Of a DNA stretch of 64,000 nucleotides, positions 35,388 through 43,636 are shown one piece after another (the first letter of the stretch is position 1; each line of letters starts with the position of its first letter). The translations under genes and the position numbers were made by a program. Under the pieces are notes generated by a model. The model did no database searches. It saw only the letters and a list, made by a program, of their open reading frames with translations, and was not told the DNA's origin. The stretch is from Sedimentibacter sp. zth1 (GTDB lineage: Bacteria > Bacillota > Clostridia > Tissierellales > Sedimentibacteraceae), in assembly GCF_017352195.1 (NCBI RefSeq), contig NZ_CP071445.1, positions 1,116,001 through 1,180,000 of the forward strand. Direction: 5' to 3'.

Positions 35388-35419
35388 AAGCTACAGTTAG
35401 TAAAAACTAACTGTAGCTT
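35388..35419 (-). promoter_or_regulatory. Iron-box-like palindrome upstream of DUF2325-DUF3793
   Basis: The core TTAGT-AAAA-ACTAA (35397-35410) lies within a 14-bp-arm inverted repeat (AAGCTACAGTTAGT / ACTAACTGTAGCTT). The core equals the pattern of the two sites at the feo promoter. The long arms could also act as a terminator or attenuator after the DtxR gene; the T run is on the plus strand, which favours an operator for minus-strand genes. Confidence 0.6.
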
Positions 35420-35454
35420 TTTTTAAACTTTCAATCAGAATTATTCAGCTATAA

Positions 35455-35856
35455 TTAATATTTCATATCCAATAAAGCCATCATTTTATCAGACATAGCA
35501 GAAAATTTGAGATACCCAAGTTCAAAAAAAAGCGTAACAGCAACTTTTCTTGCATCATAGATGTCAAAGCCGAAAATTTTATTATAATATATTTCAACCG
35601 GATAAAAACAAGCATTGCACTCTGTGATGATTTCCTTGCCTTTCTCTGTAATACTTACTTTGCCATAATGTGGTTTATATATCAAGTCCAATTCACATAG
35701 TCCGTTTATCATTGTATGAACACTTGGCTTTGTAACTCCAAGTAGTTTTGCTACATCTTTACATTGTATTTTAGTTGACTCATTAGAAAGCTCAGAAAGT
35801 ATAAGCATATATTTTATTTGAGTTATTGTAAGTTCATTTTTTTGAACTTTTACCAT
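35455..35856 (-). CDS. DtxR/MntR-family metal-dependent repressor
   Basis: 133 residues. The N-terminal winged helix reads K-Y-M-L-I-L-S-E-L then V-A-K-L-L-G-V-T-K-P-S-V-H-T-M-I (about 37-56) and a wing with Y-G-K-V-S-I-T-E-K-G. A helical dimer/metal domain follows, with an F-F-E-L-G-Y segment. There is no SH3-like third domain, so it is short, of MntR-like size. Such regulators repress uptake genes when Fe or Mn is bound. It is the last gene of the feo operon, and the palindromes at the feo promoter are candidate operators, giving autoregulation (inference). Start ATG after TTAGGAGGAT. Confidence 0.8.
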   Translation of the reverse strand: MVKVQKNELTITQIKYMLILSELSNESTKIQCKDVAKLLGVTKPSVHTMINGLCELDLIYKPHYGKVSITEKGKEIITECNACFYPVEIYYNKIFGFDIYDARKVAVTLFFELGYLKFSAMSDKMMALLDMKY

Positions 35857-35892
35857 TGTTAATCCTCCTAAAAAACTCCGCTCTTCTAAAAA

Positions 35893-36069
35893 TTACTTAA
35901 CTTTAGTATGACAACTCGCAGACATAGGACAAGTACTGCAATTACAGCCACATAAAGATTTTCCTTTTTTCATATTTTTGGTTAGATTATTGATAATTGT
36001 TGCGATAATCGTCAATAGAACTATCGATATAATAATTGTTGCAATATTTGATATGATCCAAGCAAACAT
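35893..36069 (-). CDS. FeoB-associated Cys-rich membrane peptide
   Basis: 58 residues; the start is taken at M-F-A-W-I-I-S (36069) because TAGGAGGA precedes it, not at the 24-nt upstream ATG inside the feoB end. One transmembrane helix (about 5-27) is followed by a cytoplasmic tail with C-G-C-N-C-S-T-C-P-M-S-A-S-C, five or more Cys. This matches the small FeoB-associated Cys-rich family (FeoC substitute) downstream of clostridial feoB. It may receive or sense ferrous iron at the membrane (inference). Confidence 0.8.
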   Translation of the reverse strand: MFAWIISNIATIIISIVLLTIIATIINNLTKNMKKGKSLCGCNCSTCPMSASCHTKVK

Positions 36070-36092
36070 TGTGCATCCTCCTATATATTTCA

Positions 36093-38231
36093 TTATTTAA
36101 TTAGTACCTTTTTTTGCAAAGTGCTACTTTCTTTATAAGGTCTGAACAACATAAAGAACATTATGGCAATAAGTATAAAAGCACTTGTTACGCCAACTGT
36201 GTTTCCACTTCCCATAAAGAACATACCAAGCTGATAAACAATAAGGGAAACAGTATAAGCAAATACTGTCTGATAACCAATTGCAAACCAAGTCCATTTG
36301 CTATTATTCATCTCACGCTTAATTGCACCAATTGCTGCAAAGCATGGAGCACAAAGCAGATTAAAAATTAAGAAAGAATAACCTGCAAGTGCAGAATAGT
36401 CAGCCTGAAGCAACGACCAAATTTCCACACCATCCTCTGCAACCTCTCCAAAGCCATAAAGAATACCAAAAGTACCTACAACATTTTCTTTTGCAACAAG
36501 TCCGAGGATTGTAGCAACAGCAGCCTTTGGATTTCCAAATCCTAGAGGTTTAAAAAACCAAGCAATAGATGAACCAATTGATTCAAGAATACTTCCCTCA
36601 TAGTTTTCTACCATCTTCATAGACCAACTGAAGGTAGAGGTAAACCAAATTAGAATTGCGGAAAGTAAAATAATCGTTCCAGCTTTTTTAATAAATGACC
36701 AACCACGCTCCCACATCGAACGTAGAACAGCACCAACAGTTGGTAAATGATAAGAAGGCAATTCCATTACAAATGGCGCAGGTTCACCTGAAAATGGCTT
36801 TGTCTTTTTCAGCATAATACCAGAAACAATAATTGCTGCAATACCTACAAAATAAGCTGATGGTGCTACCCACCATTTTCCTCCTAAAAGTGCTCCTGAA
36901 ATCAATGCGATAATTGGCAGTTTTGCACCACAAGGCATAAAGGTTGTGGTCATAATTGTCATTCTGCGATCACGCTCGTTTTCAATAGTACGAGATGCCA
37001 TAATACCAGGAATACCACATCCTGTACCTATTAGCATAGGAATAAAAGATTTGCCTGAAAGTCCAAATTTTCTAAAGATACGATCCAGTACAAATGCAAT
37101 TCTAGACATATATCCGCATTCTTCCAAACCTGCTAACATGATAAACAATACAAAAATTTGTGGTACAAAGCCCAAAACAGCACCGACGCCACCTATAATA
37201 CCATCAACAATTAAGCCTTGTAACCAAGAAGCACATCCAATACTCTCAAGGGAAGCCGATACAGTAGGCAAGATCCATTCTCCAAACAAAGTATCATTAG
37301 TAAAAGCCGTTACAATATCACCAATCGTTGTTACTGAAATATAATAAACAACAAACATAACAATTGCAAAAATAGGTAAAGCTAAGAAACGATTTGTCAC
37401 TACCTTATCTATTTTATCCGAAGTTGAAGATTTATCTTTATTTTTGCGTTTATAACAACATTTAATTACACTTGCTATGTATATGTATCTTTCGTTAGTA
37501 ATAATACTTTCTGCATCATCGTCCATTTCATCTTCAGCTTCAACAATATGCTCCTCAATATGTGAAACAATCGTTTTGTCTAAATTAAGATGTTGCATTA
37601 TCTTTTCATCTCGCTCAAATATCTTAATCGCATACCAACGCTTTTCTGCTTCCGAAATTTCATCTCCCAAAGATTCCTCAATATGTGCAATTGCATGTTC
37701 AACAACTCCATTAAAGCTGTGCTGTGGCTGAATATCTACATTTGATTTTGCAAGTATTAATGCTTCAGTGGCAAGTTCGTTAATACCTGTGGCTTTCATT
37801 GCTGATATTTCCATTACTTTACACCCAAGTTGTTTTGAAAGTTCTTCGGTTCTAATAACATCACCATTCTTTTTAACAACATCCATCATATTTATTGCAA
37901 CAATAACAGGAATAGTAAGCTCTGCAAGTTGTGTAGTAAGATAGAGGTTTCTCTCTAAGTTTGTTCCATCAACAATGTTGATTATTGCATCCGGTTTTTC
38001 CTCAATTAAATAATTTCTTGATACTACTTCTTCAAGTGTATAAGGCGAAAGTGAATAAATGCCAGGAAGGTCTGTGATTGTAACTTCTTTGTTTGATTTC
38101 AACTTACCTTCTTTTTTCTCTACAGTAACACCGGGCCAGTTGCCAACATATTGATTTGCGCCCGTTAAAGCATTAAACAGTGTTGTTTTACCACTGTTGG
38201 GATTTCCTACAAGTGCTATTTTAATACCCAT
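36093..38231 (-). CDS. feoB: Ferrous iron transport protein B
   Basis: 712 residues. The N-terminal G domain has G1 G-N-P-N-S-G-K-T-T (9-17), switch G-V-T-V-E-K-K, G3 D-L-P-G (54-57) and G4 N-M-M-D. A helical GDI-like spacer follows (about 170-270). The membrane part has about 8-10 helices and the Gate motifs with I-P-M-L-I-G-T-G-C-G-I-P-G and F-M-P-C-G-A-K-L-P, where Cys and Gly line the ferrous-iron path. It takes up Fe(II) driven or gated by GTP. The start is an ATG after GGTAGGAT. It lies between two feoA genes upstream and the Cys-rich peptide downstream. Confidence 0.95.
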   Translation of the reverse strand: MGIKIALVGNPNSGKTTLFNALTGANQYVGNWPGVTVEKKEGKLKSNKEVTITDLPGIYSLSPYTLEEVVSRNYLIEEKPDAIINIVDGTNLERNLYLTTQLAELTIPVIVAINMMDVVKKNGDVIRTEELSKQLGCKVMEISAMKATGINELATEALILAKSNVDIQPQHSFNGVVEHAIAHIEESLGDEISEAEKRWYAIKIFERDEKIMQHLNLDKTIVSHIEEHIVEAEDEMDDDAESIITNERYIYIASVIKCCYKRKNKDKSSTSDKIDKVVTNRFLALPIFAIVMFVVYYISVTTIGDIVTAFTNDTLFGEWILPTVSASLESIGCASWLQGLIVDGIIGGVGAVLGFVPQIFVLFIMLAGLEECGYMSRIAFVLDRIFRKFGLSGKSFIPMLIGTGCGIPGIMASRTIENERDRRMTIMTTTFMPCGAKLPIIALISGALLGGKWWVAPSAYFVGIAAIIVSGIMLKKTKPFSGEPAPFVMELPSYHLPTVGAVLRSMWERGWSFIKKAGTIILLSAILIWFTSTFSWSMKMVENYEGSILESIGSSIAWFFKPLGFGNPKAAVATILGLVAKENVVGTFGILYGFGEVAEDGVEIWSLLQADYSALAGYSFLIFNLLCAPCFAAIGAIKREMNNSKWTWFAIGYQTVFAYTVSLIVYQLGMFFMGSGNTVGVTSAFILIAIMFFMLFRPYKESSTLQKKVLIK

Positions 38232-38315
38232 TTTAATATCCTACCTTTCGATTTGATAAGCAGCCACTAACTGACTGCTATAAAAATTACAGAATTTTAT
38301 GTCTGCTTCGACTTT

Positions 38316-38537
38316 TTACTCAATTTCAATCATCTTTGCATCCGCCTTGCGAAGTGTCAATTCATAACCACGCACGGTAATTTCAATCGGATCGCCAAGA
38401 GGTGCAACCTTGCGAATATACAGCTCTGTGCTTTTTGTAATACCCATATCCATAATTCTACGTTTAACTGCCCCATCACCGTGAAGCCTTTTAACTACAA
38501 CGATTTGACCAATTTTAGCTTCTCTAAGTGTGCTCAT
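38316..38537 (-). CDS. feoA: Ferrous iron transport protein A (second copy)
   Basis: 73 residues from M-S-T-L-R-E-A at 38537, chosen because an AAGGAGGAAAG site precedes it; 14 extra upstream codons lack support. SH3-like FeoA fold: G-Q-I-V-V-V, K-R-R-I-M-D-M-G-I-T, P-L-G-D-P-I-E-I-T-V-R-G-Y-E-L-T-L-R. FeoA binds the FeoB G domain and stimulates transport. Two feoA copies in tandem are common in clostridia. Confidence 0.9.
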   Translation of the reverse strand: MSTLREAKIGQIVVVKRLHGDGAVKRRIMDMGITKSTELYIRKVAPLGDPIEITVRGYELTLRKADAKMIEIE

Positions 38538-38580
38538 ATTTCTTTCCTCCTTGAAATTTGTATGTAAATTGCAAAGCAAA

Positions 38581-38793
38581 TCACACCATAATCTTTGCTG
38601 CCATTTCCTTACTGATAGCTACACGGGACTCTTTTACATTTACAATTACATTTCCCGCAAGTTCAGAAACAACAGTAATACTTGTACCTACAATAAAGCC
38701 CAATTTTTGAAGGTGAAAACGAATATCTGATTTTCCACCAATTTTCTTAATAATGTTATCAACGCCAATTGTAGCGTATGTAAGTGGCATCAT
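38581..38793 (-). CDS. feoA: Ferrous iron transport protein A (first copy)
   Basis: 70 residues, start ATG after GAAGGGT. It has the FeoA core: K-S-D-I-R-F-H-L-Q-K-L-G-F-I-V-G-T, V-V-S-E-L-A-G-N-V-I-V-N-V-K-E-S-R-V-A-I. It differs from the second copy in the metal/turn region (no P-L-G-D-P). It is the first gene of the feo operon, about 85 nt downstream of the -10 box, with two TTAGT-N4-ACTAA palindromes in its leader. Confidence 0.9.
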   Translation of the reverse strand: MMPLTYATIGVDNIIKKIGGKSDIRFHLQKLGFIVGTSITVVSELAGNVIVNVKESRVAISKEMAAKIMV

Positions 38794-38822
38794 TTGTACC
38801 CTTCTTTCTACTTTGTTTTGGG

Positions 38823-38836
38823 TTAGTTATAACTAA
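38823..38836. promoter_or_regulatory. Iron-box-like palindrome 1 in the feo leader
   Basis: TTAGT-TATA-ACTAA, extended to GGTTAGTTATAACTAACC. It sits in the 5'UTR between the promoter and feoA. Confidence 0.75.
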
Positions 38837-38855
38837 CCCATGCTCAAAAAAATAG

Positions 38856-38869
38856 TTAGTTGTGACTAA
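38856..38869. promoter_or_regulatory. Iron-box-like palindrome 2 at the feo start site
   Basis: TTAGT-TGTG-ACTAA, 8 bp downstream of the -10 box, thus covering the transcription start. Its centre is 33 bp (three turns) from that of palindrome 1. Confidence 0.75.
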
Positions 38870-38877
38870 CCAATTAA

Positions 38878-38906
38878 ATAATACACCATAATATTTTGCC
38901 TGTCAA
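38878..38906 (-). promoter_or_regulatory. Promoter of the feo operon
   Basis: TTGACA, 17-bp spacer, TATTAT on the minus strand. Confidence 0.8.
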
Positions 38907-38968
38907 TACTTTATTTTAAAATTTTGTGATTTTTTCATTAGTATATTTTTAAGTAGTAACTAGAGACA

Positions 38969-38997
38969 TTGACATAAAAAGTATTATATGCTATACT
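38969..38997 (+). promoter_or_regulatory. Promoter of the broken yibE/F gene
   Basis: TTGACA, 17-bp spacer, TATACT on the plus strand, divergent from the feo promoter. Confidence 0.65.
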
Positions 38998-39056
38998 TTT
39001 TTCTAAGTTAGCCACCGCAAACCACATGGTATTGCATAGATTTTATATTTCAAGGA

Positions 39057-40237
39057 GTGTTGTTTAGGAAAGAAAAAAAAATAGTTCAAAGTCTATTTTT
39101 ACATTTATTTGCGTTTGCATATTATCATTAATCTTTATAATAGTCGGAAGTAATATTTGTAATTACGACTCAACTGAAACATTAGAAGGAACAGTAGAAA
39201 CAGCTAAGATTATTTCTGTCCTTGATATTCATTCACAAGAAATATATGAAGGAGTAAAGAGTACCACTGTTCAATTTAAAGCAAAGATTACTTCTGGTGA
39301 ATTTAAAGGACAACAGTTTCTTATGGAACAAAGCATTGACGAAATGATTTTACCAACTCCTAAGCAAGTAGAAAAGGGAGATTCAATACTTGTATCAAAT
39401 TCTCCTGGAATAAATAATACTGAAATGATGTGGTGTTATTTGGGACCGAACAAGCTTTACGGTATGATTGTTTTGGCATCTGTATTTATTTTACTAATTT
39501 TGATTATTGGAAAGAAGAAAGGGATTACAACTATTGCATCTCTTGTTTTTACAGTTTCAGCAATTTTTGCAGTGTATATACCATCAATTCTTTCGGGCAA
39601 AAATATTTATCTTTCAACTTGCATTATTTCAATATTTGTTATTCTTTCAAGTTTAATTATTATTAATGGACTTAGCAAGAAAACTCTTTGTGCAGTTGTC
39701 GGAAACATTGGTGGAATTTTAATTGCAGGGATTTTAGCATTATTTGTAAATTCAGCACTTGAAATAACTGGTATGGTAGATCAAGATTATGTATTTCTAA
39801 CAATGCTTGAAGGAGATATTTCTATTGATCTTCGTGCAGTAGTGTGGTGAGGAATTATTATAGGTTCATTGGGAGCTATAATGGATGTATCTATGTCTAT
39901 TGCTTCGGCAATGCAGGAACTATCTGTTGAAATGAAAAACAAAAGTTTTCGTAGAATGGCTCGCTCCGGAATGAACATTGGTCGTGACGCAATTGGAACA
40001 ATGACAAATACGCTAATTTTAGCATATGTCGGAAGTTCACTTGCAATCATTTTACTATTTACTGCATACAATAGAAATATCTTGTTGCTATTAAATTTAG
40101 AAATGATTGTTGTTGAAGTTATTCAAGCTATTGTTGGAAGCATCGGAATTCTACTAGCAGTTCCCGTAACCGTTTTATTTGCAGCATGGATATTTAACAA
40201 AAACAATTACAACAAATTATGCAAAGTAGAACAATAA
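39057..40237 (+). pseudogene. YibE/F-family membrane protein, disrupted twice
   Basis: The start is in frame GTG/TTG just after AAGGAG (about 39057-39062), but a run of nine A (39073-39081) puts the rest one frame off; one added A would fuse L-F-R-K-E-K-K to N-S-S-K-S-I-F-T. The downstream frame then runs as a YibE/F protein: an N-terminal helix, a beta-rich outside domain, then seven to eight membrane helices, with I-I-I-G-S-L-G-A-I-M-D-V-S-M-S-I near residue 270. That frame is cut at 39848-39850 by a TGA (V-V-W-stop-G-I-I-I) and continues to 40237. A6-A10 runs can be read by slippage, and the TGA might be decoded, but two lesions favour a pseudogene. It may have been a transporter subunit. 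Confidence 0.65.
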
Positions 40238-40332
40238 AAAAATACACAAATCAGGTAAAATGTATCCTGAGAACAAATTGATAGAATTTAACGTGGGTGA
40301 ATATATTATCTTAATCAAAACATATTTAAGCA

Positions 40333-40358
40333 CAAAAAAACAGTCTCTCGACTGTTTT
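40333..40358 (-). terminator. Distal copy of the tRNA-Leu terminator
   Basis: AAAACAG / CTGTTTT stem with CTCTCGA loop; a direct repeat of the terminator at 40513-40538. Confidence 0.6.
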
Positions 40359-40365
40359 TTCTCTT

Positions 40366-40502
40366 TGGTACAGGTAAAGGGACTATGAAAGCTCCGCTTT
40401 CATCCTCCTTGCACTTTCGTGCCGCGGATCATTTGTCTAAAAACCTGCCACTGGCAGCTTTTCTTCACGCTAAATGCCCACTTTGGGTTCAAGTCCCTTT
40501 AT
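40366..40502 (-). repeat. Rearranged tRNA-Leu 3' fragments around a hairpin module
   Basis: At 40366-40384 lies a copy of the last ~19 nt of tRNA-Leu(TAG). At 40485-40501 lies an inverted copy of its T arm (GGGTTCAAGTCCCTTTA). Between them are short hairpins (GAAAGC/GCTTTC, GCAC/GTGC, CTGCCA/GGCAG). It looks like a module inserted at or copied from the tRNA end. Confidence 0.6.
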
Positions 40503-40512
40503 TTTTAAGCAT

Positions 40513-40538
40513 AAAAAAAACAGCCTCTCGACTGTTTT
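40513..40538 (-). terminator. Terminator of the orphan 5S-tRNA operon
   Basis: AAAACAG / CTGTTTT stem followed by eight T on the minus strand, 6 nt after tRNA-Leu. Confidence 0.8.
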
Positions 40539-40543
40539 CTCTT

Positions 40544-40626
40544 TGGTACGGGTAAAGGGACTTGAACCCCCACGGTCTCCCACTAGATCCTAAGTCTAGC
40601 GCGTCTGCCAATTCCGCCATACCCGC
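40544..40626 (-). tRNA. tRNA-Leu (TAG)
   Basis: Class II tRNA with a variable arm, loop CTTAGGA (TAG), encoded CCA. Last gene of the orphan 5S operon. Confidence 0.95.
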
Positions 40627-40641
40627 ATAAATATTTTTAAA

Positions 40642-40717
40642 TGGTGATCCATCCGCGATTCGAACGCGGGACACCCTGATTAAAAGTCAGGTGCTCTGCC
40701 GGCTGAGCTAATGGATC
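40642..40717 (-). tRNA. tRNA-Lys (TTT)
   Basis: Same as the rrn2-array copy; loop CTTTTAA, encoded CCA. Confidence 0.95.
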
Positions 40718-40738
40718 ATAATACTAAATTAATTAAAT

Positions 40739-40813
40739 TGGCTGGAGTAGCAGGATTTGAACCTACGAATGCTAGAGTCAAAGTCTAGTGCCTTACCGCT
40801 TGGCTATACCCCA
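40739..40813 (-). tRNA. tRNA-Gln (TTG)
   Basis: Loop CTTTGAC, encoded CCA; identical to the copy at 27743. Confidence 0.95.
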
Positions 40814-40818
40814 ACGTA

Positions 40819-40895
40819 TGGTGAACCAGAAGGGAGTCGAACCCCCGGCACACGGCTTAGAAGGCCGTTGCTCTATCCAGCTGAGCTACTGGTCC
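40819..40895 (-). tRNA. tRNA-Arg (TCT)
   Basis: Loop CTTCTAA, encoded CCA; order Glu-Arg-Gln-Lys equals the rrn2 array without Val and Thr. Confidence 0.95.
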
Positions 40896-40921
40896 ATAAT
40901 TATATTACATTTTAAAAATAT

Positions 40922-40996
40922 TGGTGACCCTACCGAGACTCGAACTCGGGTTACTTCCGTGAAAGGGAAGTGTCTTAACCGCTTGACCATAGGGCC
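40922..40996 (-). tRNA. tRNA-Glu (TTC)
   Basis: Loop CTTTCAC, encoded CCA; 6 nt after the orphan 5S gene. Confidence 0.95.
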
Positions 40997-41002
40997 ATAT
41001 TA

Positions 41003-41118
<116 letters not shown>

Positions 41119-41158
41119 TAAATTTATTTTATACATATTTCATCAATAAAGCTTGTAT

Positions 41159-41187
41159 AGTTTAACATAAACATTTTGATAAGTCAA
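41159..41187 (-). promoter_or_regulatory. Promoter of the orphan 5S-tRNA operon
   Basis: TTGACT, 17-bp spacer, TAAACT, about 40 nt before 5S. The initial transcribed sequence (ACAAGCTTTATTG) only partly resembles the AAAGCTGTCG word of the other stable-RNA promoters. Confidence 0.7.
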
Positions 41188-41271
41188 TAGATTTAGGTGA
41201 ATTGTATTTATGTTAATATTGGAATATAAGTATTTTATTGTACAATTTTACTCAATTTCTAAGTATATTTT

Positions 41272-43086
41272 TTATTTATTTATCCTAAATTTATAATTTA
41301 CCAATTCAATTAATTTATCTGGTGCATAATTTGAATATACCATTTCTTTTGCTTTTAATGGATCATCCGTAATTATATTATCCACACCTAAATTTATCAT
41401 TTTAACTAAATCAGCTTCATTATTAACAGTCCATGCATATACATCCTTCCCTTTATTTTTTATTGTGTTAACTAACCTTTTAGTTATAAAGCTATGCTCA
41501 ACACTGAATCCATCCGCATAAGGTAAAACAGCAATTTTTCCATATGCAAGAGTTGTTACATAAATTGTCTTTATATCTGGGTCAATTTGTTTTATTCTTT
41601 TTATAATATCATATTTTAGAGATGTTACAACACAATCACTCTCAAAATTATTATTTTTTATAATATTAACTACTGCATCTTCTAAACCTTTTTCATGTCC
41701 AGTAGGTTTTAATTCAATATTTAATTTAATTTTACCCTTAGCTAATTTTATGACTTCATCTAGTGTTGGAATCCTTTCACCACTAAATTCTTCGCCAAAC
41801 CATTTCCCCGCATCTAATGTTTTAACTTCATCAAAATTTACATCCCAAATATATTTATTGACACCTGTAGTCCTTCTAAGGTTACTATCATGCATTACAA
41901 TTATTTCACCATCTTTTGTTTGTTGTAAATCTATTTCAACCCAATCAGCAAAATGATTAATTGCACTTTCTATAGCAATAATTGTATTTTCAGGTGCATT
42001 AGCAGAATCACCTCTATGAGCTGTTATGCTTGTTTTATGAAACAATTCTACCTTTAAATCAAGTGAATTGCCTTCGAAAAATAGCAAGTAAAAGTTGTTT
42101 AGAATTAAAACTACTGCAATAAATATATATATTTTTTTAGCTAGCTTAAGCTTTCTTAAAACTATCTTAGGCTTTTTATAATTATATATTATTTCTCCAA
42201 TGTCTTCTTTTTGATTAAAATAGCAAGAACTAATGTAAGCAAAAACAATTGGTAGAGTAAATAAAATAGAAACACCTACTAATAGTATAAAAATCAATCT
42301 ATAGGAGTTGAAAGTAACAACACCTATTACCTCATTCACTCCTAATGCTTTTCCAAAATTAAATATAATTAACACACTTAAAATCAAAAACAAACTATTC
42401 ACTATTGAAATAACAAGATTCCATAATATAAGTCCAAAAACTGTTTTAGTATAGTCATTTCTAATTAAATTCATACTTTTATCACAAGCGCTCTTAATAT
42501 TACAATTTTCTATACAAAAATAATAAAATGCATATATTAACCTCATCAGTATAATTGAAAATAATATAATTAATCCGGTAAAAAAAACCAATCGATTTCT
42601 ATTTGAATTAATAAAATTTAAAAGAATATTTGGTAATTTAATTAAATATGCAATTTGAACGAATTGCGTAGCTATCAATAAAGGAAAAATAAATATAATT
42701 AATAGAAGTAAAAAAATATTAACTCCTTTAAATAATTTAGCACACGAAATTATACCAAAACGGAATATATCTCTTACTGATACAGAAATTTTATAATATG
42801 ATGCATGATAACATCCAACTAAAGCAGTTATTTCAAATATTACAAATATAGCAAAACCTATTAAGAAAAATGCAAGCATTAAAATCGATGTAGGTTTAGT
42901 AATAAAACTTTCAATATTGTCATAGGATAAATAATTCATTCCATTTAATTTCATTGAAAAATTTAATATTACAATTGTGCTTGGGGCAAATAATAATACC
43001 ACTATAAATTTATAAATTATTTCAAATAACGCTATTGATTTAAAATTAGTTTTTATTAGCTCTAAGCCTAAGCTTTTTTTTAACAC
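41272..43086 (-). CDS. Membrane-bound glycerophosphodiester phosphodiesterase
   Basis: 604 residues from a GTG at 43086 (site TAGGTGAT); a GTG three codons upstream is possible but overlaps that site. The N-terminal ~340 residues have about seven to eight membrane helices (GPDPase_memb type). The C-terminal GDPD TIM barrel begins T-A-H-R-G-D-S-A-N-A-P-E-N-T, with V-E-I-D-L-Q-Q-T-K-D-G, I-V-M-H-D and I-E-L-K: all catalytic His/Glu/Asp residues are present. It hydrolyses glycerophosphodiesters or related lipid/teichoic-acid head groups; the membrane part suggests lipid-side action. It is monocistronic, 150 nt upstream of the orphan 5S operon. Confidence 0.85.
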   Translation of the reverse strand: MLKKSLGLELIKTNFKSIALFEIIYKFIVVLLFAPSTIVILNFSMKLNGMNYLSYDNIESFITKPTSILMLAFFLIGFAIFVIFEITALVGCYHASYYKISVSVRDIFRFGIISCAKLFKGVNIFLLLLIIFIFPLLIATQFVQIAYLIKLPNILLNFINSNRNRLVFFTGLIILFSIILMRLIYAFYYFCIENCNIKSACDKSMNLIRNDYTKTVFGLILWNLVISIVNSLFLILSVLIIFNFGKALGVNEVIGVVTFNSYRLIFILLVGVSILFTLPIVFAYISSCYFNQKEDIGEIIYNYKKPKIVLRKLKLAKKIYIFIAVVLILNNFYLLFFEGNSLDLKVELFHKTSITAHRGDSANAPENTIIAIESAINHFADWVEIDLQQTKDGEIIVMHDSNLRRTTGVNKYIWDVNFDEVKTLDAGKWFGEEFSGERIPTLDEVIKLAKGKIKLNIELKPTGHEKGLEDAVVNIIKNNNFESDCVVTSLKYDIIKRIKQIDPDIKTIYVTTLAYGKIAVLPYADGFSVEHSFITKRLVNTIKNKGKDVYAWTVNNEADLVKMINLGVDNIITDDPLKAKEMVYSNYAPDKLIELVNYKFRINK

Positions 43087-43276
43087 ATATATCACCTACC
43101 ACTTATTTTAATGTCACTTATAAATTATATATCTGTTTACTATAAAATGAAATATATATTACAAAGTATTTATTTTTTACTACTAAATATTCATTATTTA
43201 AATATAATTTTATGTTATTTATTTTTGCAACTTGTCCGATATATATTTTATAAGAACATAATTAGGAGGATTTATT

Positions 43277-43537
43277 ATGAAATTATCACCTATAGATTCA
43301 ATAAATAAAATACATGAAAATCATAATCATGATACTAATAAGGAAAAACAAAAGAAAAATTTTACTAAAAATGATAACAGCAAAAAAGATAAACAAGAGA
43401 TAGACTTAAATATAGATTCAAATCAATTGCATAGTTCAAATGCGAAACAAAACTTCAATAAAATACTTAACAATGAACAAATAGAATATTTAAAATCAAA
43501 TATAGGAAAAATATATACAAAAACAATACATAAATGA
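43277..43537 (+). CDS. Small hydrophilic hypothetical protein
   Basis: 86 residues, start ATG after TTAGGAGGA, so translation is likely. The sequence is Lys/Asn/Asp rich with N-H-N-H-D, no Cys, no signal and no membrane helix; it may be partly disordered, with a helix in I-E-Y-L-K-S-N-I-G-K-I near the C-terminus. I do not recognise it. It ends with a TGA stop and a hairpin follows, so TGA serves as an ordinary stop here. Confidence 0.55.
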   Translation: MKLSPIDSINKIHENHNHDTNKEKQKKNFTKNDNSKKDKQEIDLNIDSNQLHSSNAKQNFNKILNNEQIEYLKSNIGKIYTKTIHK

Positions 43538-43580
43538 TATTAATGACTAAATTATAATTACTTTTGGTTCTATAATAAAT

Positions 43581-43622
43581 GTGGGGTGCATGAAAAATAT
43601 TTTCATTATCCCAGCATTTTTT
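43581..43622 (+). terminator. Terminator of the small hypothetical gene
   Basis: An imperfect stem (TGGGG...CCCA with inner ATGAAAA/TTTTCAT) followed by six T. Confidence 0.6.
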
Positions 43623-43636
43623 ATATACAAAAAAAG

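Noticed and set aside
36114-38730. Plus-strand ORFs opposite feoB and feoA
   Set aside because: Shadows of strong minus-strand genes; no ribosome sites or known motifs.
43111-43308. 65-aa hydrophobic ORF upstream of the small hypothetical gene
   Set aside because: No ribosome site, AT-driven Tyr/Ile/Leu composition, and it overlaps the start of a better-supported gene.
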